Translations under genes and position numbers: made by a program | Shown here: positions 33,626-40,934 of the stretch, in pieces | Numbering within the stretch: position 1 is the first letter of the stretch | Layout: the number at the start of each line of letters is the position of its first letter | The notes under the pieces: generated by a model | Database searches by the model: none | Told to the model about the DNA's origin: nothing | Seen by the model: the letters and a program-made list of their open reading frames with translations, nothing else | Assembly: GCF_000384215.1 (NCBI RefSeq) | Contig: NZ_KB913032.1 | Coordinates: forward strand, 3,117,665-3,181,664 | Length of the DNA: 64,000 nt | From: Amycolatopsis alba DSM 44262 | GTDB taxonomy: Bacteria > Actinomycetota > Actinomycetes > Mycobacteriales > Pseudonocardiaceae | Direction of reading: 5' to 3'

Positions 33626-33690
33626 CGTGATGTCCCGAGCGCCACGCTGGGGACACTCAACGTCTCCAGCGTGGCGCTCGGGACATCACG
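33626..33690. terminator. 25-bp hairpin between convergent genes
   Basis: The arms 33626-33650 and 33666-33690 are exact 25-bp complements with a 15-nt loop and core atgtcccgagcgccac. The element lies in the convergent gap after the secreted-protein gene and before holB. A degenerate stretch with aggcccgttcgtgcccttcac (about 33578-33598) precedes it. Confidence 0.75.
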
Positions 33691-33727
33691 CCAAGGTCGA
33701 GCCCCACGAAACCCGAAGCCGCTTCAC

Positions 33728-33770
33728 TTACCCACAGCACTTGTCCACAACCACCCCCACCTGTGGACAA
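33728..33770. promoter_or_regulatory. Cluster of DnaA-box-like sequences
   Basis: TTGTCCACA (33741-33749) and its inverse TGTGGACAA (33762-33770) are two perfect actinobacterial DnaA boxes facing each other 12 bp apart. TTACCCACA at 33728-33736 is a weaker third. They lie in an AT-richer stretch 110 bp downstream of holB's stop, far from any origin genes. Confidence 0.6.
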
Positions 33771-33879
33771 CTCCCCCGACCAGCACTTTTCCGCCCCTCC
33801 CCCCGGTAGACTGGACTCGGGGTCGCCCCCCTGGGACGGGCGGGGGGCTGGGGTAGGGGCGTTAAGGGTGGGGTGCGGG

Positions 33880-35088
33880 TCAGCCTTGGCGCAGGGTGGT
33901 GACCATGGCTTCGACGGCGATTCGCGGTTTCACGTTCAGGTCGATGGCCTCGCGGCATTCCAGGACGGCTTCGAGGCGCCGCAGGATCGAGTCCGGCGCC
34001 CAGGCGGAGGCGGCCTGCGAGATTTCCGAGGCGTGGTCGGGGTGGTTCAGGGTCGCGCCCGCGCCGCTCTTGGTCACCAGTACGTCCCGGTAGAACGCGG
34101 CCAGGTCCACCAGCGCGAGATCGAGCGTGTCCCGCTGCGTCCGGGTCGCGCGTGACTTCTGGCGCTTCTCGAGCTGCTTCACCGCGGCTTCGGCGGCTCG
34201 TTTCGCCCCGGCGACGCCCTTCCCGACGCCGTCGCCGCCCATCGCGGTCCGGAGTTCGGAACGTTCGGCCTCGTCGCGGACCTTGCTCTCCTCGCCCGCG
34301 TCGGCCTCGGCCGCGCTGATCAGCTGATCGGCACAGGTGAACACATCGGACGGACGCCGCAGGCCCAGCGGGATCCGCAGCACCGTCGACCGCCGCTGCC
34401 GGGCCGCCTCATCGGTGGCGAGCCGCCGCGCGCGGCCGACATGTCCACTCGAGACCGACGCGGCCCACTTCGCGCGTTCGGGATCGATACCGTCCCGTTC
34501 CACGAGCACCTGCGCGATCGCCTCGGCGGGCGGCGTCCGCAGCGTGACCAGACGGCACCGCGAGCGGATCGTCACCGACACGTCGTCCGGATGATCGGAC
34601 GGCGCGCACAGCAAGAACACCGTCCGGTCCGGCGGCTCCTCGACAGCCTTCAGCAGCGCGTTCGACGCGCCTTCGGTCAGCCTGTCTGCGTCCTCGATGA
34701 TCACCACCTGCCACCGCCCGGTGGTCGGGCGGCGAGCGGCGGCCTGCACCAGCGAACGCATTTCGGCGACGGAGATCGAAAGACCTTCCGGCGCGACGAG
34801 CTTGACGTCGGCGTGCGTGCCTGCGACCACGGTCCGGCAGCCGGGGCACTCCCCGCAGCCGGTCCCGGTGCTGCACTGCAACGCCGCCGCGAAAACCCTG
34901 GCGGCGGTCGAGCGCCCCGAACCGGGCGGACCGGTGACCAGCCAAGCGTGCGTCATCGCCCCAGGCGCGACAGGCTGGTTCTCGATGATCCGCGCGGCCG
35001 CCGTCGACGCCGACGAAAGCGTGCGCGCCGCGGGCTCCTGGCCGACGAGCTGCTTCCAGACACCGATCAGCACAGGGGCTTCCGTCAT
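33880..35088 (-). CDS. holB: DNA polymerase III subunit delta'
   Basis: HolB is part of the clamp-loader complex that opens the sliding clamp. The 402-residue protein has the AAA+ Walker A WLVTGPPGSGRST (Arg where most AAA+ proteins have Lys, usual for delta'), the zinc knuckle CGECPGC with an upstream Cys, the sensor region IIEDADRLTEGASNALLKAVEEPP, and SRC in TIRSRCRLV. ATG at 35088 overlaps the stop of the upstream fusion gene (ATGA). The corresponding mycobacterial gene (Rv3644c) also precedes topA. Confidence 0.93.
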   Translation of the reverse strand: MTEAPVLIGVWKQLVGQEPAARTLSSASTAAARIIENQPVAPGAMTHAWLVTGPPGSGRSTAARVFAAALQCSTGTGCGECPGCRTVVAGTHADVKLVAPEGLSISVAEMRSLVQAAARRPTTGRWQVVIIEDADRLTEGASNALLKAVEEPPDRTVFLLCAPSDHPDDVSVTIRSRCRLVTLRTPPAEAIAQVLVERDGIDPERAKWAASVSSGHVGRARRLATDEAARQRRSTVLRIPLGLRRPSDVFTCADQLISAAEADAGEESKVRDEAERSELRTAMGGDGVGKGVAGAKRAAEAAVKQLEKRQKSRATRTQRDTLDLALVDLAAFYRDVLVTKSGAGATLNHPDHASEISQAASAWAPDSILRRLEAVLECREAIDLNVKPRIAVEAMVTTLRQG

Positions 35089-37139
35089 CTCGCCTCGACC
35101 TTTTCCTCCGCCGGAGCGAGCCCGGCGAGCCTGCCGACGAGCACCGCGCGGACCGCGGTCCGCACCCGGTCGCTCACTTCTTCCTCGGTACCGTCCGCGT
35201 CGACCACCACATACCGGTCCGGGTCGGCGGCGGCCATTTCCGTGAGCAGATGCTGCACCCGCCACTGCGCGTCCAGCGACTCCGACTTCCGCATCACGAT
35301 GCCGGGATCGGCGTCGAGCAGAACCGTGATGTCGGGTCGCAACCTGCCGGTCGCCCAGTCGGCGAGCCCCTCTAGTTCCTGACTGTCCAGCCCGGCGACC
35401 GCGGACAGATGCGCCAGCGGCGAATCCACGAACCGCTCCATCACCACGACCGAACCGGCGTCGAGCGCGGGCTGGATGTCCCGTTCGACGATGTCCGCCC
35501 GCACCGCGGCGGCGGCCAGCGCCTGCGCCCGCGCACCGGACAGCGAAGCACCGGCGACGAGCTTCGCGAGCCGTTGGTCGTCCAGCGCCGGGTCCGCCGC
35601 CAGCACGACCGGACGCGTACCCCCGCGCAGCCATTCGGCCAGCCGCTCGGCCTGCTTCTCGGTGTTGATCGCCCGCGTTCCTTCGAGCGCGATCAGCAGC
35701 CCGTTCACGCGTCGCGGGCTACGGCGCAGCGCGTTGCGAAGGTCGGCGAGGATCGGCTCGGCCCGCCTGTCGTCCATCTGCCGGTACGCGAAGATGCCGG
35801 CGAGCAACGCGAGGACACCGCCGCCGATCATCACCGGCCGCGTGCCGTCGATCGTGATCGTGCCGCCCCACAGTTCGACCTCGGTCGTCTGGACCGCGCT
35901 GATCAGCACCGGCACCAGCACCGTCGAACCGAACAGCACGATCTTCATCAGCGACTGGTAGATCGCGTTGATCCGGCCGCGGATGGAGTCCTCGATCCGC
36001 GAACCGATGATCGTGACACCGGTCAGGAACGCCGTCCCGGCCCAGACACCGACGGCGGCGACGGCGACCAGCGACACGGCGAGGTGCGGCGACAGCGCGA
36101 CGACGACGAGACACAGCCCCGCGGCGACGATCGAGAGGCCGAACAGCCGGTCGTGCGCGAGCCGCCTGGCGAGCTTCGGCGCCACGGCCATCCCGGTGGC
36201 GAGCCCGAGGAAGACGGCGAGCACGAGGAGGTTGAACGCGGCGTCACCGGCGAGCAGGCTGGACGAGTACGGCTTGGCCGAACCGATCACCGCGCCACCG
36301 GCGGCGAAAGCGCCGAAAGCGCCGATCATCAGGCCGCGCACCAGTGGCGTCGTCCGCACGAACCGGGCGCCGTCGGCGATCATCTGGCGGAAGCCGAACT
36401 TCTCCTCGTCCGCGGCCTTCACCTTGGGCTTCTCCACCGCGTGGACGTTGCGCAGCGAGAGCTCGGGGATCCTGGTCGCGATCACGATCGCGCTGGTCAG
36501 GTACAGCAGACCGGTGATGACGACGGCGACCTTCGCGATGCCGAGCTGGGCGTCACCCTGGAAGAAGTGGAACGTGGTGTTGCTGCCGGTGAGCACGGCG
36601 TTCGCCCCGGCCGCGGTGATCACCGCGAGGCCGTAGGTCATCACCATGCCGAGCTGGTTGGCCGTCTCGACCTGGTCCGGGCGGCGCAGCAGGTTCGGCA
36701 CCGCCGCGTCCTTCGACGGGATCCACATCATCGAGCAGCAGCCGACCAGGAAGTTGCCGACGAACACCCACCACGGCGTGCCGACGAACGCGATCGACAG
36801 CAGGAACCCGCACCGGCCGAGGTCGCAGAGCACCATCACCTTGCGCCGGTCGAACCGGTCGGCGAGCAGCCCGCCGATCGGGGCGAACAACAGCCCCGGC
36901 AGCAGCGAGGTCAGCACGACACCGACGAACGCGAAGTTCTGCGCGGCGTAGTTGTCGGTCAGTTTGGTGACCAGGCCGGTCAGCGTCAGCAGGTTCAGCC
37001 AGTCCGCGACGCTGCACAGATACGAGACACCCCAGATCCGGCGGAACGGCTTGATCGCCAGCACCCGCCGCACCCGATGCATGGTGGAAGCGTCACGCCC
37101 CGCCGAACCATCCGTGCCCGCTTCGGGCACCGACTGCAC
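35085..37139 (-). CDS. MFS transporter-thymidylate kinase-like fusion, kinase motifs degenerate
   Basis: The 684-residue protein fuses two parts. Residues about 25-455 form a 12-helix MFS transporter, with the loop motif GGLLADRFDRRKV between helices 2 and 3. Residues about 470-684 resemble thymidylate kinase (LIALEGT..., QAERLAEWLRGG, RADIVERDIQPAL, WATGRLRPDITVLLDADPGIV). The kinase catalytic motifs are lost: the P-loop GxDGxGKS is replaced by GTRAINTEK, the TREPG loop by AADPALDD, and the DR(Y/F) motif by ERF. An inactive or non-dTMP role is likely. The fusion is known in actinobacteria; M. tuberculosis has an independent tmk. GTG at 37139. Coupled to holB. Confidence 0.87.
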   Translation of the reverse strand: MQSVPEAGTDGSAGRDASTMHRVRRVLAIKPFRRIWGVSYLCSVADWLNLLTLTGLVTKLTDNYAAQNFAFVGVVLTSLLPGLLFAPIGGLLADRFDRRKVMVLCDLGRCGFLLSIAFVGTPWWVFVGNFLVGCCSMMWIPSKDAAVPNLLRRPDQVETANQLGMVMTYGLAVITAAGANAVLTGSNTTFHFFQGDAQLGIAKVAVVITGLLYLTSAIVIATRIPELSLRNVHAVEKPKVKAADEEKFGFRQMIADGARFVRTTPLVRGLMIGAFGAFAAGGAVIGSAKPYSSSLLAGDAAFNLLVLAVFLGLATGMAVAPKLARRLAHDRLFGLSIVAAGLCLVVVALSPHLAVSLVAVAAVGVWAGTAFLTGVTIIGSRIEDSIRGRINAIYQSLMKIVLFGSTVLVPVLISAVQTTEVELWGGTITIDGTRPVMIGGGVLALLAGIFAYRQMDDRRAEPILADLRNALRRSPRRVNGLLIALEGTRAINTEKQAERLAEWLRGGTRPVVLAADPALDDQRLAKLVAGASLSGARAQALAAAAVRADIVERDIQPALDAGSVVVMERFVDSPLAHLSAVAGLDSQELEGLADWATGRLRPDITVLLDADPGIVMRKSESLDAQWRVQHLLTEMAAADPDRYVVVDADGTEEEVSDRVRTAVRAVLVGRLAGLAPAEEKVEAR

Positions 37140-37257
37140 GCCCTCGCTGATACGCCCACCCCACTAGTCACGCGGCGCCGGGAGCGACACGGGTCAACAC
37201 CGAGTCCCCCGACCGTATGGCCAGGGTAGCCCGATGGGTGACGTGAGGGTGGACGGC

Positions 37258-37283
37258 CCCGTCCGGCGCTACCGCCGGACGGG
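37258..37283 (-). terminator. 11-bp hairpin after the single-TM protein gene
   Basis: Perfect 11-bp arms cccgtccggcg (37258-37268) and its complement (37273-37283) with a 4-nt loop directly follow the stop codon of the 37284-37886 gene. This separates the EspG-like locus from the MFS-kinase gene. Confidence 0.8.
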
Positions 37284-37886
37284 TTACCCGAAGATCCCCG
37301 CGATGCTACTGAACAGGCTGGCCAGCAGCTGGATGGCGAGAACCGCGAAGACGATCATGAGGGCGATCGCGATCATCACCCCGGCGGTGTTCGACGACGG
37401 TTTGCCGATCCTCGGGATCTGCATCGATCGCTTGGCCCGCCGTACTTCGAACTCGTCTTCTTCGTCGACCTCGACCGGCTCTTCCTGCTTCACCCGGCGA
37501 GGCTGACGGATCAGCTGAGACGGCCTGGAAGGCCAGGTGCGCTGTTGCGGCAGGATCCCGATCGGCGCAGCGCCCTGCTCACCCACCGTGCTGACGATCT
37601 TGGACGGCTGCTGGCCCGAGTCCTGGTTTTCGGCGGACTTGTCGTCCGCGAGCATGGCCGCGTCGACCATCCTGCTCACCACTTCGGGGTCGTGCTGGAC
37701 CGGTCCCGGCACCTGCACGCGGATCTCGTCGGCACCGGCAGGCGAGTTCGCTTGAGCCGTCGTGCCGGTCGTGACCAGCCCGGACAGGGGATCGGCGAAC
37801 GTGTCGCCCGGAGGATCTGCCTGAGTGCCATCGCCTTTCACGAATTCGGGGGCATCGAAGAAGGGGGTTTCGCCCTTCCCGCTCAT
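37284..37886 (-). CDS. Single-TM tail-anchored protein of the second EspG-like locus
   Basis: The 200-residue protein has a long hydrophilic, probably disordered N-terminus with acidic and Gln-rich stretches, a basic and acidic stretch (RRVKQEEPVEVDEEDEFEV) and a C-terminal TM helix (about 169-195, VMIAIALMIVFAVLAIQLLA), so it is anchored at its C-terminus with most of it in the cytosol. No domain is recognised. The start ATG at 37886 follows GAGGTGG. It lies 13 bp after the multi-pass membrane protein and ends at a hairpin, so it is the last gene of the locus. Confidence 0.65.
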   Translation of the reverse strand: MSGKGETPFFDAPEFVKGDGTQADPPGDTFADPLSGLVTTGTTAQANSPAGADEIRVQVPGPVQHDPEVVSRMVDAAMLADDKSAENQDSGQQPSKIVSTVGEQGAAPIGILPQQRTWPSRPSQLIRQPRRVKQEEPVEVDEEDEFEVRRAKRSMQIPRIGKPSSNTAGVMIAIALMIVFAVLAIQLLASLFSSIAGIFG

Positions 37887-37899
37887 GGTGACCACCTCA

Positions 37900-39123
37900 C
37901 TACGGAATGTCCTCTGCTTCCAGGGTAACCACCTCGGCCCGTCGCACATCCGCCCAATGGGCCAGATAAATGTCACGCGCCGCGAGGCTGATCTTCACAT
38001 CTTCCAGTAAAGGCTCGAAGAAAGAACGCCGGTAGCGGGCATCTGTCGCCGTCGACGCGGCGAAGTACAAACCGGAGAAAACGGCAAGGAAAAGGGAGAC
38101 ATTGATGAGCGCGGAACTCACCGGGAGGGGGACCCCCAGCAGTGTCCCCGGCGCCGATGCCCGGCCGGCGAACGCCGTCACGACCTCCGGCCGGAGGATC
38201 AGCACCCCGAACACGACGAAGAAGGCGAACACCAGCACCCCGAACGCCACGATCTGCACCGCCTGAGCGAAGAACAGCACCAGCGCGATGTTCAACCGCT
38301 CCGTCTTCGCCAGCGCGCGCCGCCGCTTCACCGGTCCGGTGTCGTCGTCGAACGGCGTGCCGCGCAGGACGGCGGCCCCCGGTTCCGCGGTCCAGGACTT
38401 CAGCTCCTTCATCTCGTCGGACAGCATCGACGCCAGGAAGACCGCGCCGATCAGCACGAGGAAGCCGATGACCAGCCACAACCGCCCTGGGTTCAGGCCG
38501 TCGACGGCCTGCCACAGCTCGGCGGTGAAGAAGCTGAACATCACCACCAGCAGAAGCAGCGGCAGCGCCCTCGAAGCCAGCGTGCCGATGGCCCTGATCT
38601 GAGCGACCGCGCTCCTCGCCGCCCAGGTCAGGATCGAGCCGACACCGATCCGCACCAGCAGCATCAGCACTGCCAGCGCGACGGCGTTGGTGAGCACGGC
38701 GACCCACAACGGGTGATCCCACGACACCAGCCCGGTGAGCCGCTCGCCGAGCGGCAGCACCAGCACCCAGAACCCGATCGTCACCGCCATGACGGCCAGC
38801 CGGACACGGGTGCGTCGCAGCGCCCGGAGCAGCTTCACCATCAGGCGGCCGGCGATCACCGGGACCACGATCACGGCGAACGTCAGCGCCAGGACGCCGA
38901 GGACGTACGCGAGACCGCTTTCGCGCATCCGGGCCTGGAGCACGTCCTCGGGGAGGTCGAGCAGTTTCAGCAGCCCCGCCAGCAGCAGGTCGAGCAGGCA
39001 CAGGAACACCACGCCGGGCGTCGAACGGCGCAACATGCCCGCTCCACGCCTCCGCCGGTGGATGACCATCGGCAGCCCTCGCCGCCGGAACCACGCGTCG
39101 GCCGCCCGCCGATCCAGATCCAT
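37900..39123 (-). CDS. Multi-pass membrane protein of unknown function
   Basis: The 407-residue protein has about nine hydrophobic helices in two clusters: residues 35-165 with four or five helices, and 180-370 with four more separated by an acidic cytosolic loop (EMKELKSWTAEPG). The C-terminus is soluble and mixed charge. No transporter or enzyme motif is visible. It stands between the EspG-like genes and the tail-anchored protein, so it may act with them. Codon use and GC match the neighbours. Function unknown. Confidence 0.65.
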   Translation of the reverse strand: MDLDRRAADAWFRRRGLPMVIHRRRRGAGMLRRSTPGVVFLCLLDLLLAGLLKLLDLPEDVLQARMRESGLAYVLGVLALTFAVIVVPVIAGRLMVKLLRALRRTRVRLAVMAVTIGFWVLVLPLGERLTGLVSWDHPLWVAVLTNAVALAVLMLLVRIGVGSILTWAARSAVAQIRAIGTLASRALPLLLLVVMFSFFTAELWQAVDGLNPGRLWLVIGFLVLIGAVFLASMLSDEMKELKSWTAEPGAAVLRGTPFDDDTGPVKRRRALAKTERLNIALVLFFAQAVQIVAFGVLVFAFFVVFGVLILRPEVVTAFAGRASAPGTLLGVPLPVSSALINVSLFLAVFSGLYFAASTATDARYRRSFFEPLLEDVKISLAARDIYLAHWADVRRAEVVTLEAEDIP

Positions 39124-39145
39124 ACCCGCCCCCTCGTCCCAGCGG

Positions 39146-39919
39146 CTACGTCCGGCTCAGGTCCACCGCCTCGTGCAGCCAGCCCGCCAATGCCCGGCGG
39201 TCCATTCCACCGAACATCAGCCACCCTTCGGAAGGGGCGGCATACATCACGAACCTCCCCAAATCGTTGTCGACGATCACGAATCCGTAGTCCGGGTACT
39301 CGGCGTTCAGGCCGCCGAAGGCGACCAGGTCGAGGATCGCCGTCCCGGTCCGGGGACGGCCGAGCAGGTCCGCGACCAGGCCGACCTGTTCGTCCTGACC
39401 GGGCAGCGGCACGCCGTGCGCGTCGATCTTGATGCGCATCGGCTCCGTCTCACCGGCGGGAACGTGCGGGAGCCCGCCGAAAACGCGGGCACCCAGCTCA
39501 CCGAAGTCGCTCAGGCTGAACGTGGTCCGCCGCCCCGACCGCATCCGCCAGACGACCGCCTGCTGCCCGTCGCCGTAGCAATCGACCCGCACCGCCCGCG
39601 GCTCGGACGCGAAGACGCCGGTGAGGACGCCTCGCACCGAACCCCGCAGCATCACGCCGTGCATCCGGATCGCGGCGGGATGGATCTCGCCGTTCTCCAT
39701 CAGCCCGGCCTCCTCGAGCATCGCCGCCTTCGCCGCGTACCGCTCGGCCTGGGTGACGAGATCCGCCGGCTCGTCGTAGGACGGGCACAGACGACGGATC
39801 TCGTCGTCGGTGATCTCCGGGTCGTAGCCCAGATACACGCTCCGGCGCTCGGGCACCGCGCGCAGCACCGGCTCGGCGGCGCGCCTCATCAGTTCCTTCA
39901 CCGTCGCCGGTTCACGCAT
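39146..39919 (-). CDS. EspG-like protein (second locus, copy 2)
   Basis: The 257-residue soluble protein matches the upstream gene along its length and shares EspG landmarks: a TxFSLSDFGELGARVFGGLPH segment comparable with the DLLPP...SITLP region of EspG, and a C-terminal VDNDLGRFVMYAAPSEGWLMF like the FDTASGRYLS...W strand of EspG. It lacks the N-terminal FLWE...LPYPL motif of the 10-12 kb pair, so similarity is remote. The ATG at 39919 lies 8 bases inside the end of the previous gene. Possible role: chaperone of an ESX substrate not encoded here. Confidence 0.6.
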   Translation of the reverse strand: MREPATVKELMRRAAEPVLRAVPERRSVYLGYDPEITDDEIRRLCPSYDEPADLVTQAERYAAKAAMLEEAGLMENGEIHPAAIRMHGVMLRGSVRGVLTGVFASEPRAVRVDCYGDGQQAVVWRMRSGRRTTFSLSDFGELGARVFGGLPHVPAGETEPMRIKIDAHGVPLPGQDEQVGLVADLLGRPRTGTAILDLVAFGGLNAEYPDYGFVIVDNDLGRFVMYAAPSEGWLMFGGMDRRALAGWLHEAVDLSRT

Positions 39920-40703
39920 GGTTCTGCACCGCCTTCACGATCCATTGCTCGGCCATCGACCGGCTGGCCGGGCCCCAGGTGAGCGTCCAGCGGCCGTCGG
40001 CGTCCATCGCCGCGCTGAACTGGTATCGGCCGAGGTCGTTGTCCACCAGGCCGAAAGCGCCGTGCGGGTACTCGGCGAGGATGGAGTTCCGCACCGCGAG
40101 ATCGACGAGAACCGTGCCGTGACGCGGCCGCGAAGCACCCTCACGGATCACCTCGACGGCTTCCCGCGCCTTCACCGGGATCAACCCGCCCGCGTCCGTC
40201 TCGATGCGCACGGTCTCGCCGGGACCCGTCGGATGGTCGGGCAGCCCGTCGAACACCCAGCCCGGCAGCGCGCTGAGGAAACCGGACCGCAGCCGCGCTC
40301 GTTTGCCGAGCTTGTTCAGCACCGTGGTGTAGTCCTCGTCGCCGAAGAACCGGACCTCCCACGGCTCCTCCCGCGACGGGAACACCCCGGTCACCACGCC
40401 GCGGATGAACCCGCCGCGCAGCGCGCGATACAGCCCGACGGCCTCGGGCGTGACCTCACCGCCGGGGGCCAGCCCGATCGTCGCCATCCCGCTCACGAAC
40501 CGGGTGTACTGCTCCACCTCCTCGGCAAGGGTGAGCCCTGGAGTCGGCTCCTCGTCGGCCAGCACCGGCGGCACGGAGAGCTCCGGGTCGTAGAACTCCA
40601 TCACCGAGGGACGCTCCGGAACCTCGGCGGACAGCGGGGCGATGACCTCGTCGATGACGTCGAAGACAGCGGTCGTTGAAGTGCTCACCTGACCATTGAA
40701 CAC
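39912..40703 (-). CDS. EspG-like protein (second locus, copy 1)
   Basis: The 263-residue protein is a paralogue of the next gene: GGFIRGVVTGVF matches RGSVRGVLTGVF, and VDNDLGRYQFSA matches VDNDLGRFVMYA. The C-terminal EspG-like strand and a Trp-rich end are present (GRWTLTWGPASRSMAEQW). No signal peptide or TM helix. GTG at 40703 is taken as start; an in-frame GTG at 40688 is also possible. A LexA-type box 20 bp upstream suggests SOS control of this and perhaps the following three genes. Confidence 0.6.
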   Translation of the reverse strand: MFNGQVSTSTTAVFDVIDEVIAPLSAEVPERPSVMEFYDPELSVPPVLADEEPTPGLTLAEEVEQYTRFVSGMATIGLAPGGEVTPEAVGLYRALRGGFIRGVVTGVFPSREEPWEVRFFGDEDYTTVLNKLGKRARLRSGFLSALPGWVFDGLPDHPTGPGETVRIETDAGGLIPVKAREAVEVIREGASRPRHGTVLVDLAVRNSILAEYPHGAFGLVDNDLGRYQFSAAMDADGRWTLTWGPASRSMAEQWIVKAVQNHA

Positions 40704-40721
40704 CCTGGTACCGACAATTTT

Positions 40722-40737
40722 TAGAACTTTTGTTCGA
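40722..40737. promoter_or_regulatory. LexA-type box upstream of the EspG-like locus
   Basis: TAGAAC-tttt-GTTCGA is a dyad that differs by one base from the actinobacterial SOS consensus TCGAAC-N4-GTTCGA. It lies 19 bp upstream of the GTG at 40703, directly in the expected promoter region. The identical half-sites occur at 45584-45599, the only other such site noticed in the window. Confidence 0.55.
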
Positions 40738-40863
40738 ACGAGTGAGGCTGGTCTGCGAGCGGTCGGTGAGCGGTCGCCGGTCGGCAGATTCGCTTCGGCT
40801 GAGAGCCGATCGCCTGCCGGGTCACGGCCTGGGCGACGGTCACCACCGACCGATCACCCCGGA

Positions 40864-40919
40864 TGCCAAGAAGGGTCCCCGTAGGACGGAATTCCGTCCT
40901 ACGGGGACCCTTCTTGGCA
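40864..40919 (-). terminator. 28-bp perfect palindrome after topA
   Basis: Arms 40864-40891 and 40892-40919 are exact 28-bp complements meeting without a loop, core gaagggtccccgtaggac. It ends 15 bp from the topA stop and is a probable terminator; a loopless palindrome can also extrude as a cruciform, notable beside the topoisomerase gene. Confidence 0.85.
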
Positions 40920-40934
40920 CTTGCGGTGCGAGAG

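Noticed and set aside
35085..37139. Naming the MFS fusion simply as functional thymidylate kinase (tmk)
   Set aside because: All three catalytic motifs are altered, so the usual product name would be misleading.
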